Under the pieces are notes generated by a model that saw only the letters and a list, made by a program, of their open reading frames with translations, searched no databases and had not been told where the DNA came from. A stretch of 35,490 bases of DNA, taken from positions 1 to 35,490 of the IMG/VR virus record IMGVR_UViG_3300033388_000598, one strand, 5' to 3'. The position numbers and the translations under genes were made by a program. Positions 8,773 to 15,693 of the stretch are shown here, one piece after another. Origin of the DNA: a virus. Every line of letters starts with the position of its first letter. Position 1 is the stretch's first letter.

Positions 8773-9081
8773 TTAAAGGTAAGAAAAAGTTGATATTTCA
8801 GTTGTTGTATTTATTTCAATAACAGGTCCGCCAGGAGCGGCAGTTATAGCTGCGTTTACTTCTTTAGCAAAGTCAGCGTAACCAGTTCCACCAGTTAAAA
8901 TAATTTGACCAACATTTGTAAATGTTCCAGCCGCTTGATCTGCTTCGCTATTCAAGTTAACTACGAAACATCCGCTATCAGTATTGTTAGCGTATAGTGA
9001 TATAAGGTTTTCACCGTTTAACACTAATGGTGTACCTCCTTGAAAACTAGAAGCTACGTTTGTAAATTTAAGATATGCCAT
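8773..9081 (-). CDS. Small virion-like protein, paralogue family member B (102 aa)
   Basis: This gene is a tandem paralogue of the adjacent downstream gene. It begins MAYLKFTNVASSFQGGTPLV and carries the shared helix-plus-motif VNAAITAAPGGPVIEINTTT. Ten bases separate the two, so they look like a divergent duplication within one operon. There is no enzymatic motif. The role is probably structural. Confidence 0.65.
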   Translation of the reverse strand: MAYLKFTNVASSFQGGTPLVLNGENLISLYANNTDSGCFVVNLNSEADQAAGTFTNVGQIILTGGTGYADFAKEVNAAITAAPGGPVIEINTTTEISTFSYL

Positions 9082-9109
9082 TTTTTTTTAATTGTTAATT
9101 ATTATTTAT

Positions 9110-9433
9110 TTATCCTTTTAATTCTGATTTATATATGTCTATATCTCTTTTGATAGCTTTAACCACTTCTGGTTTTTCTTTATTTAATTCTAAAGCTTTT
9201 TTAAATATAGTAGCATATTTCTTTTTATTGCCAACTTCGGCAATATCTCCAGCTATAGTTAATCCTGCGTAATTTTTACCTGGTTTAAATACAGAAGGAA
9301 CTGGATCACCATCTTTTTTCATTGGTGAACCATAGTTGATAGGGCTACTTACATGTTTAGACATCCAAGACCCGTGTTTAGCTACAGGATTATCGTGCAG
9401 CAAATTGTACTTTTCTTGTTTTTTACTTTCCAT
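9110..9433 (-). CDS. Hypothetical basic protein (107 aa)
   Basis: The N-terminal half is low in structure and Gly/Pro/Ser-rich (HGSWMSKHVSSPINYGSP, residues 20-37). The C-terminal half is a Lys-rich helix (residues 70-105). It overlaps the end of the upstream 51-aa gene by 11 bases. No family was recognised, and its position among the virion genes suggests a virion or assembly component. Confidence 0.6.
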   Translation of the reverse strand: MESKKQEKYNLLHDNPVAKHGSWMSKHVSSPINYGSPMKKDGDPVPSVFKPGKNYAGLTIAGDIAEVGNKKKYATIFKKALELNKEKPEVVKAIKRDIDIYKSELKG

Positions 9434-9578
9434 AAGGGAATAATTTATTTAGTTTATCTTTTCTTTTACCGCAACCGCAAGGCGTATTAGTAGCTTTAGA
9501 AACTGTATCTACTATTTTTTTTATGCCTGTAGCTTTAGTTACTTTTTCTATTGAATCGCCTAGTCCTGTTGATTTCAT
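9423..9578 (-). CDS. Small CGCG-motif phage protein (51 aa)
   Basis: The ATG at 9578 opens MKSTGLGDSIEKVTKATGIK, and the protein ends with PCGCGKRKDKLNKLFPY. The paired cysteines (Cys34, Cys36) next to the basic KRKDKLNKLFPY tail form a motif I recognise as recurrent in short phage virion-region proteins, with no known function. It may bind metal. It is too short for most ORF callers, but the conserved ending argues it is real. Confidence 0.7.
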   Translation of the reverse strand: MKSTGLGDSIEKVTKATGIKKIVDTVSKATNTPCGCGKRKDKLNKLFPYGK

Positions 9579-9604
9579 TATTTATAGCAATTTGATTTAG
9601 CTGG

Positions 9605-9853
9605 TTAACCATAATGTTTTTTATCATACTTGATGTTTCCAGCTAGTTTAGAGATATGCTTCTCATCATCTGTCATCTGCTTGTCACTACCGCCGTGTTT
9701 AGAATCATAAATGATATCTTGTTTTAAATAGCTGATATGAGCAGCATCATCTTTAACAGATGAATCGTAATTTGCTTTTGTAACCTTAGTGTGAGCGTGA
9801 TCCGCGCAGCATCTAGCATTTCCTGTGTATTGTCCGAAGTGTCCTTTTTCCAT
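9605..9853 (-). CDS. His/Cys-containing protein with two internal repeats (82 aa)
   Basis: Residues ~35-55 (DDAAHISYLKQDIIYDSKHG) and ~60-81 (DDEKHISKLAGNIKYDKKHY) are imperfect tandem copies of a DD-x2-HIS-x-L-x3-I-x-YD-x-KH unit. The N-terminus has Cys-Cys and three His (ARCCADHAHTKV). The His/Asp content could bind a metal. The gene lies in a string of tiny virion-region genes and overlaps its upstream neighbour by one base. The function is unknown. Confidence 0.6.
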   Translation of the reverse strand: MEKGHFGQYTGNARCCADHAHTKVTKANYDSSVKDDAAHISYLKQDIIYDSKHGGSDKQMTDDEKHISKLAGNIKYDKKHYG

Positions 9854-10065
9854 TATAATTTTATTTTCGTGGGAATTTCGTAGTTAAGACCAAAACTAGG
9901 TTTATCTTTAAAGCTAGTTATTGTAGAATTTATTTTATCATTACTATTATCTTTAGGCTGCATAAACTTAAGTGTAGTTTTAGCTATAGTATCTTGCAGT
10001 CTTTGAAAATCAGCTCTATTGGATATATATGGAGCAACATCAGCTCCTGATGTATAAGCACCCAT
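9853..10065 (-). CDS. Hypothetical small protein (70 aa)
   Basis: The N-terminus is helical (about residues 14-35) and the C-terminus is polar and extended. No motif was recognised. It is coupled by single-base overlaps to the genes on both sides, which supports it being translated as part of the late operon. Confidence 0.6.
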   Translation of the reverse strand: MGAYTSGADVAPYISNRADFQRLQDTIAKTTLKFMQPKDNSNDKINSTITSFKDKPSFGLNYEIPTKIKL

Positions 10066-10265
10066 TATTTATATACTTTAGCTTTTTGAGTAATTGGAAC
10101 TCCAGGAGCAGATTTGCAAGGGTACTTAGAAACTTCTAGTCCTGTAATACCTGAGCTTGAGCCTACACCCATTGGAAAACCTTCTTTGCTTAACGGCCCG
10201 TCCCAAACTGCATTTTCACCAATTTGACCAGCTAGTTCAGCTTTTAAATTTTTAATATTCTTCAT
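10065..10265 (-). CDS. Hypothetical small protein (66 aa)
   Basis: This is a Gly/Ser/Pro-rich protein (PMGVGSSSGITGLEVSKYPC) with a short basic helical N-terminus. No family was recognised. It lies 6 bases downstream of the 80-aa gene and is coupled to the next gene by a one-base overlap. Confidence 0.6.
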   Translation of the reverse strand: MKNIKNLKAELAGQIGENAVWDGPLSKEGFPMGVGSSSGITGLEVSKYPCKSAPGVPITQKAKVYK

Positions 10266-10271
10266 TGTAAC

Positions 10272-10514
10272 TTATTTTTTATATTTACATTTCTTCATTA
10301 AAGGAGCTCCAGTTAAAGGATCAATAGCTCTACCAAAAGTACCTGGCACTTGCTCTTGACCGTAAATTCCAGCTGCTGCTCTTTGTGCTCCAGAGTCAAA
10401 TACAGGTTTAGCAGCTCCCAATGTATTAGAAGCTATAGCTGGTGCTACAGGTAGACCAGTAAGTGGATCAATAATCCCTTGCACTTGTTTTGCTGGTGAT
10501 TCATTATACGCCAT
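10272..10514 (-). CDS. Small protein with duplicated IDPLTG motif (80 aa)
   Basis: Two copies of IDPLTG occur: IDPLTGLPVAP near residue 15 and IDPLTGAPLMKK near residue 64. They frame an Ala/Gly-rich centre, and the C-terminus is Lys-rich. The duplicated extended motif suggests a peptide that docks onto two equivalent partner sites, perhaps in the virion. This is inference; no database family was recognised. Confidence 0.6.
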   Translation of the reverse strand: MAYNESPAKQVQGIIDPLTGLPVAPAIASNTLGAAKPVFDSGAQRAAAGIYGQEQVPGTFGRAIDPLTGAPLMKKCKYKK

Positions 10515-10516
10515 AA

Positions 10517-10963
10517 TTATCTATTTTTATCTTTGTTAACGTTTAGTATTGATTTAGATAAAACTTTATCTGTATAGGTTTTACCTTTCATTATACTATT
10601 TCTATGGTGACTTATTGGTAAATCCTCTTCACCTAGCATAATTCTATACATTTGTTTTATTAGATGTTTACACTTGAAAGATGTTTTATATATATGGTAC
10701 TTTTGTGTAGTTCTATTACGCTCTCGCCAAACTACTATCCAACCTTGTTTTAAAAGTCTATTCCATCTTCGGTTATCCCAACTATAAGAATAGCTACCAT
10801 CTTTAAAATCTTGCTTTGTAAAAAACTCTATACAGTCTAGATAAATTAATAACTCTAAATCAGCATCGTTAAGTTCGTTGTTTCTACAAGCCCATTTCCT
10901 TATAATTCTGTAATGCTTTAAAAGATTAAGCTCTTTTATATCATTAGCATCTAAGCTTCTCAT
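10517..10963 (-). CDS. Probable winged-helix-like protein (148 aa)
   Basis: The centre (about residues 35-95) follows a helix-helix-helix-beta-wing pattern: DLELLIYLDCIEFFTKQDF, then WNRLLKQGWIVVWRERN, then TTQKYHIY. This is reminiscent of MarR-type winged helices that read polymorphic phage operons. The protein is basic overall, with a charged tail. The ATG overlaps the groES stop (ATGA). A DNA-binding role is plausible but not shown; it could instead be a structural protein. Confidence 0.5.
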   Translation of the reverse strand: MRSLDANDIKELNLLKHYRIIRKWACRNNELNDADLELLIYLDCIEFFTKQDFKDGSYSYSWDNRRWNRLLKQGWIVVWRERNRTTQKYHIYKTSFKCKHLIKQMYRIMLGEEDLPISHHRNSIMKGKTYTDKVLSKSILNVNKDKNR

Positions 10964-11220
10964 AAAACAACAACAACGTCACTAGCTTTTATGACTCTAT
11001 ATGTTTCTTTGTTTATTTCTATTTTGTGACCAGCGTGTCTATCGTAGAATATTGTATCATTTTGATTTAACCCACTGACTTCTTCACCTACAGAGAATAT
11101 AGTAGCTTCAACGTATCTAATATCCTCTCTTTGGTTTTCTGCAAGTAAGAGACCACCTTTTGTTTTAGTGGTCCCTTCTTTTATTTTATTTATTATAATG
11201 TTTCTACCTATTGCTTTCAT
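10960..11220 (-). CDS. groES: Co-chaperonin GroES (86 aa)
   Basis: This is the ring-shaped lid for GroEL. The sequence has the GroES order: N-terminal strand (MKAIGRNIIINKI), a mobile-loop region with the conserved GG-hydrophobic motif (TTKTKGGLLLAENQ), VEATIFSVGEEV (the A-x-V-x-A-V-G strand), and a closing segment YRVIKASDVVVV matching the usual E-SDILA-hydrophobic end. I prefer the ATG at 11220, with which the reading frame gives 86 aa; a TTG six bases upstream is the only extension. The gene overlaps the 3' end of groEL by 17 bases, so the two are co-translated. The order groEL then groES is the reverse of the usual bacterial groESL. Confidence 0.85.
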   Translation of the reverse strand: MKAIGRNIIINKIKEGTTKTKGGLLLAENQREDIRYVEATIFSVGEEVSGLNQNDTIFYDRHAGHKIEINKETYRVIKASDVVVVL

Positions 11221-12763
11221 TTTCAACTCTCAAGTTATTAATTACACAATCTGTAGATAATATCGTTGTCGCTACTGAAGCTGCATTTTGAAGAGCGCAC
11301 CTTGTAACTAGTGAAGGATCTATAATACCTGACTTAATCATATTTACCATATTTCCTGTAACCACATTTAGACCTTTACCTTTTACTTTAGGTAGTTCAA
11401 CGTCTGTTATACCAGCATTCTCTAAAATGGTGTAGAAAGGCGCTCTAATAGCTTCTAGTAGAACCTCTTCACCTATAGATCTTGGTTTTGTACGCGATGA
11501 TGCGTTTAACAGCGCTATACCACCTCCAGGAACAATCCCTTCTTTTATAGCAGCTTTTGTAGCGCAGATAGCGTCTTCGACCCTGTCTGTTTTTTCTTTA
11601 AGCTCGATGTCAGAGTTAGCTCCAACTTTAACAATCGCTATTTTAGCGGCAAGCATTGCCAATCTTTTCTCGAGCTTTATTATTTTATTAGGATTTTTTT
11701 CCTTATCTATATCACCGCGTATGCAGTATATAATATCTGAGACTTCTTCACTTTGCTCTTCAACCTGTATAATAGTTTCGCTATGTGTAGTTACACTCTT
11801 TATACAAGATCCTAAATGGTCTACACTTATAAGATCCATATCATCTCCAAGATCTTCGTTTATAACTGTAGCTCCTGTAAGTAAAGCTAAATCATCAAGC
11901 ATTTGCTTTTTGCTAACACCGTAAGTAGGCGCGTCGATAACATTTACTCTAATGTTACCTTTTGATTTATTCATAGCTAGAGCGGATAAAACACCTTGTT
12001 CTAAATCACCTATAATAAGTAAAGGTTTATTGTTTTTTATTACGTACTCTAGCACAGACTGAATCTGTCTTATTGTATCAACCGGAGACTCTAGTAAAAG
12101 CACTAATGGCCTTTCAAGTTCCGCCGATTTATTTTGTTGGTTTGTTATAAAGTGAGAGTTCTTTAGACCCTTGTCATATTGAACGCCTTCAACTACTTCA
12201 ATTTCTGTTTCACCAGAATCAGAAGCCTCCATCATAACAACACCTGTATTGTCTACTGCTCTAAAAGCATCCGCTATTAACTTACCTAAAACAGGGTCGT
12301 TATTAGTGGATATAGTAGCTATCTGATCAATCATGTCGTCTTTTACGTCGACAGATATTGATTTAATATATTTTACAACTTTGTCAACAGCTGAATTAAT
12401 ACCGTCTTTAAGTTCTCTTGAGTTTGTTTTATCAGAAACTTTATAAGCTTCTTTTAAAATAGCATGTGCTAATACTGTAGCTGTGGTTGTACCGTCTCCA
12501 GCTTCTGCCACTGTTTTCCTAGCCGCTTGCTTTAACAGTGTAGCACCCATATTTTCTACTGGGTCTCTTAGTATTATTGAATCAGCAACTGTTACACCGT
12601 CTTTAGTAATAATAGGTCTACCAGTATGATCCTCTAGCATCACACATTTACCGCTAGCGCCAAGCGTAGAGCTAACAGCGTTTGTGAGCTTTTCTATTCC
12701 TTTAAATACATTAACTCTAGCGTCTTCGCCGAAGTTAAGGTTTTTGACTATTGCGTCTGACAT
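11204..12763 (-). CDS. groEL: Chaperonin GroEL (519 aa)
   Basis: This is an ATP-dependent protein-folding chamber subunit. The ATP-site motif GDGTTTATV is at residues 89-97, with Asp90 matching E. coli Asp87. The apical-domain segment EGVQYDKGLKNSHFITN and the return equatorial motif DAICATKAAIKEGIVPGGG (around residue 390) are unmistakable. It is 519 aa, against ~545 in bacteria, and lacks the C-terminal Gly-Gly-Met tail. The apical domain is well diverged, as expected for a phage copy. An A/T-only tandem-pentamer leader precedes the ATG. It sits with groES among the virion genes, so capsid or tail folding is the likely job. Confidence 0.95.
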   Translation of the reverse strand: MSDAIVKNLNFGEDARVNVFKGIEKLTNAVSSTLGASGKCVMLEDHTGRPIITKDGVTVADSIILRDPVENMGATLLKQAARKTVAEAGDGTTTATVLAHAILKEAYKVSDKTNSRELKDGINSAVDKVVKYIKSISVDVKDDMIDQIATISTNNDPVLGKLIADAFRAVDNTGVVMMEASDSGETEIEVVEGVQYDKGLKNSHFITNQQNKSAELERPLVLLLESPVDTIRQIQSVLEYVIKNNKPLLIIGDLEQGVLSALAMNKSKGNIRVNVIDAPTYGVSKKQMLDDLALLTGATVINEDLGDDMDLISVDHLGSCIKSVTTHSETIIQVEEQSEEVSDIIYCIRGDIDKEKNPNKIIKLEKRLAMLAAKIAIVKVGANSDIELKEKTDRVEDAICATKAAIKEGIVPGGGIALLNASSRTKPRSIGEEVLLEAIRAPFYTILENAGITDVELPKVKGKGLNVVTGNMVNMIKSGIIDPSLVTRCALQNAASVATTILSTDCVINNLRVENESNR

Positions 12764-12782
12764 AATTTAATTTAATTTGATT

Positions 12783-12893
12783 TTATTTAAAAATACTTAT
12801 AATTCCTAATATTGCTAAACTATAAGCAAGTATGGTTATTAAGATTCCTATAACACCTAAAGTCATAGCAACACTAGGTCTTAATTTTTTCAT
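12783..12893 (-). CDS. Single-pass membrane micro-protein (36 aa)
   Basis: The peptide begins MKKLRPSVAM and runs into an uninterrupted hydrophobic helix (about residues 9-33, TLGVIGILITILAYSLAIL), ending SIFK. The basic N-terminus predicts a cytoplasmic N-side. Its start overlaps the stop of the upstream gene (ATGA), the usual coupling in this operon. It could be a small holin-like or spanin-like accessory; the sequence does not tell which. Confidence 0.6.
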   Translation of the reverse strand: MKKLRPSVAMTLGVIGILITILAYSLAILGIISIFK

Positions 12894-13180
12894 TTAAAGG
12901 TTTTAATCACCTTAGGTCCGTTTATAAATTCAACTTTCTTTTGGTAGTGTTCAACAGTCTTATCAATAGCTGTTTCTGCGGCTTCAACTGTTTCACGTCT
13001 AGTGACGTCGATCCAATTGTCCTCATTTTCTAGGTCTTGATATTCTGTTTGGTAATATCCGTTTGGTAATTGAACTATACGCCAATTAGCCTTGTCAGCT
13101 ATATGGTTCCACAGTTTAAAACGGTTTGCATTGGGTTGTGGTTGACTAGACCACGAATTAGTCTGATAAAATAGTGTCAT
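12890..13180 (-). CDS. Hypothetical Trp-rich protein (96 aa)
   Basis: The N-terminus is Gln/Asn/Trp-rich (NSWSSQPQPNANRFKLWNHI). A beta segment WRIVQLPNGYYQTEYQD follows, and then a helical stretch (TVEAAETAIDKTVEHYQKKV). It looks like a small phage structural or internal protein. I do not recognise the family. Confidence 0.6.
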   Translation of the reverse strand: MTLFYQTNSWSSQPQPNANRFKLWNHIADKANWRIVQLPNGYYQTEYQDLENEDNWIDVTRRETVEAAETAIDKTVEHYQKKVEFINGPKVIKTFK

Positions 13181-13218
13181 TGGTTTTGGTTTTTAAATTA
13201 CTATTGGTTTTTATTTTT

Positions 13219-13569
13219 TTACGTAAGAACTATATTAGTTACAACTATACCTACTGGTGGATAAAAATCTACAACAATATGCTTAGAAGTTTGGCCTACC
13301 ATATGAGCGTTTTGCAATGCACTTGTAAAAGCTAAAATTCCTTTTGAATCTGTTTCAGATCCATCACACGGGTATAAGTTTTCATCTACATTTATAGATA
13401 CTAAATTACCTACATCTTGCCCGTTATCATACTCTACTACAACACCTTGATTAAAGCAAGGTGAGTTTGATGGGCGAGTGTTTATTGCTGTTATTTTTTC
13501 AGCATCAATTAACCCTACAGATGTGGCTGATTCTAAATCATTAGAAGACATTATTTTTATATACTTCAT
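13219..13569 (-). CDS. Small virion-like protein, distant member of the paralogue family (116 aa)
   Basis: This is a beta-rich protein with the N-terminal pattern MKYIKIMSSNDLESATSVGL followed by a Lys-Ile-Thr strand. It resembles the layout of the two proteins at 8445-9081, but the ITAAPG motif is absent. It is near the fibre genes, so a tail or capsid surface role is likely. The relation to the other two is weak and by eye. Confidence 0.55.
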   Translation of the reverse strand: MKYIKIMSSNDLESATSVGLIDAEKITAINTRPSNSPCFNQGVVVEYDNGQDVGNLVSINVDENLYPCDGSETDSKGILAFTSALQNAHMVGQTSKHIVVDFYPPVGIVVTNIVLT

Positions 13570-13590
13570 TTTTGTTTTTTTTAAATTATA

Positions 13591-14715
13591 TTAAGAACAG
13601 CCTGAAACACCGTCTATAACTCCATTTGTGTTATAACCTAATAGCCAAAGTTTTTGATATCCATCTAAATTATTTCCAGCACCAACGTCCACGTATATAT
13701 GCGTTTGAGAAAGCGTGTTTACAATATTGCCATATGTTGAGCTATTTGGTACTTCTCCAAAGGGAGCGTTAGACCATCTAGGGTGACCTTCAACCCACGT
13801 TGCAGAAGAAGGGTCTGTTGGATCATAATCAAAAGAATAATATATTTGACCACCTGTAGCTGTTGTAGGTGAAGGTGTTACTATACCTATAGTTGGTATT
13901 TCACCTCCAAGATTAAATGTTGGCCACATTTTATTATTAGCATCTGGGGTAGCAGCCGCTGTACAATTTAACCCATTATATGAGTTTGGTGCTGTAGCGT
14001 TTGGATCTTGATTAATCCATCTATGAGCGAAGGTACCTGGTAATCCAAAAGTAAAAGCCGGATCAGTTATTTGACCAACACCGTCTTGAGGTACGTGGAA
14101 AATATAACTCATAGTTAAAGGACATGGTTCTGGAGCTCCAAATATTTTACCTCCTTTTATATTTACAAAATAAAAATCTTCAACATATCCATCTGGCCAA
14201 TTATAATATCTATTGCAAAGCGCGTAAGTACCATCCTCTATAGCTTCAAAGAAAGTACCTGTGTTCTTTAATATAACAGTCCCACTTGGTGGTGCTAGGT
14301 TTGAGCTAACATTACTTATTGTATACGCATTTATAGTCATAGAACTATAAGAAATACCACAAGCTGACTCTAAATTACCAGCTGGTTCTAATCTAATTTG
14401 TGTTGATATGTTGCTAGCCGATGTTTTTAATACTCCGGTAACTTTTAATTGTGGAAAAAAATCGTTTAAAATTACAACACTAGAGCTAGACCCACCAACA
14501 GCGTTTATCCAATCACAGAAAACATCTAGAACATCAAATGTGTTAGGTTCAAATTGAATAACAACTTGACCGTGACCAAAATTTGGTTGTGATCCAGTAT
14601 TAAATGGAACACCCCAAGTTATATAAACTCCATCACCTATAACTCTAACGTTTGATATGTTGCTTAATTTAATTGGCACCATATTTCCGTCGTGCTCTCT
14701 TATATATCCGTACAT
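13591..14715 (-). CDS. Tail fibre or virion protein (374 aa)
   Basis: The predicted fold is all beta, rich in Gly, Asn, Thr and Pro, with almost no long helices. Short strands are separated by Gly/Asn turns throughout (for example PNSYNGLNCTAAATPDANNK). The start MYGYIREHDGNMVPIKLSNI has the same 'hydrophobic strand, LSN-I' layout as the small virion proteins nearby. It lies in the fibre cluster between a C1q/TNF-like fibre and small virion genes. A structural role is likely; the exact location in the particle is unknown. Confidence 0.65.
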   Translation of the reverse strand: MYGYIREHDGNMVPIKLSNISNVRVIGDGVYITWGVPFNTGSQPNFGHGQVVIQFEPNTFDVLDVFCDWINAVGGSSSSVVILNDFFPQLKVTGVLKTSASNISTQIRLEPAGNLESACGISYSSMTINAYTISNVSSNLAPPSGTVILKNTGTFFEAIEDGTYALCNRYYNWPDGYVEDFYFVNIKGGKIFGAPEPCPLTMSYIFHVPQDGVGQITDPAFTFGLPGTFAHRWINQDPNATAPNSYNGLNCTAAATPDANNKMWPTFNLGGEIPTIGIVTPSPTTATGGQIYYSFDYDPTDPSSATWVEGHPRWSNAPFGEVPNSSTYGNIVNTLSQTHIYVDVGAGNNLDGYQKLWLLGYNTNGVIDGVSGCS

Positions 14716-14780
14716 TTTCTTTTTTTAATTACTTATTTATTGTTGGTTTTATTATCACTTGATTTTAGTGATTTTTACTA

Positions 14781-15671
14781 TTATGTAGTAAGTTTAAGTA
14801 TTACTATTGACGCTGATGCTGTTTGTGTCCAACCAGTTGGTTCACCATTAGCCGATAATAATCCAGCACCATTGTTGTAGTTACTATTACTATTAACACC
14901 TAATTGATACTCTAACTGCCAACCATCTGTATCTACTGGAACTATTATGCTTCTTTCTATTGGGTTTTCATCTGCGAACTTAGCTGCAAACTCTTGAGTA
15001 GGTCCAAATTGCTCAGCATCTGTTACATTATAAAATCTAGAATTTAAAACAGCATCACCTTGATTATTAGGTTTACCTAAAGAAGCGGTTAGATTTAAAA
15101 AATATGTACCAGCTGTATTAAATGTTATTAATCCATCACTAGCTATAGTTACATCAGTTGTTACTATACCAGGCCCAAATTTAATTCTTAAAGGTGGGTC
15201 TGTCTCTAAAAGTAATTGATTAGTGAACTCGGAGGCATCTCCATTACCAATAATTGTAGTGTATGTACTTCTATCAACCCATTCTGTAGCTGCTCCTGTC
15301 GAAGCTAGCACTTGACCATCTGTACCTTTGCTACCAAAGCTGTCTAATATCCAGCCATCAACTTTTAAGTTCTCAGTGGCTATACCACCAGTTCCACCTA
15401 TTTGTATATAGTCAGAGTTAAATTCACCAGCAGCTGTTTGCTGTGTCATTATTGAGTCTCCAAGCGTGTTACCATCTGGCGTCCAAAGAGGTATAGTATT
15501 TAACGTGCCTGAGCCACTAACTCCACCAACTTCACCAATAAAAGAAGCTAAACTACCTAATGTAGCGCTTTTTGTTATATTAGTGGTTGGTGTTGAAGCA
15601 GAGTCTGACAACAATATTAAGTCGTCAGATGACAGGGTAGTTTTTTGTGGGTATGTGTATATTGTTGCCAT
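14781..15671 (-). CDS. Tail fibre with C-terminal jelly-roll-like head (296 aa)
   Basis: The N-terminal region (about residues 1-45) resembles virion-attachment sequences seen in fibre proteins (TLSSDDLILLSDS). It is followed by a repeat-like motif GTDGQVLASTGAATEWVD (residues ~114-131), a signature found in many phage and bacterial fibre proteins. The C-terminal ~150 residues look like a TNF/C1q-type jelly roll (GLITFNTAGTYFLNLTASL). This architecture is typical of a trimeric host-recognition fibre. Confidence 0.7.
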   Translation of the reverse strand: MATIYTYPQKTTLSSDDLILLSDSASTPTTNITKSATLGSLASFIGEVGGVSGSGTLNTIPLWTPDGNTLGDSIMTQQTAAGEFNSDYIQIGGTGGIATENLKVDGWILDSFGSKGTDGQVLASTGAATEWVDRSTYTTIIGNGDASEFTNQLLLETDPPLRIKFGPGIVTTDVTIASDGLITFNTAGTYFLNLTASLGKPNNQGDAVLNSRFYNVTDAEQFGPTQEFAAKFADENPIERSIIVPVDTDGWQLEYQLGVNSNSNYNNGAGLLSANGEPTGWTQTASASIVILKLTT

Positions 15672-15693
15672 TTTTTTATTTTAATATTTATAT

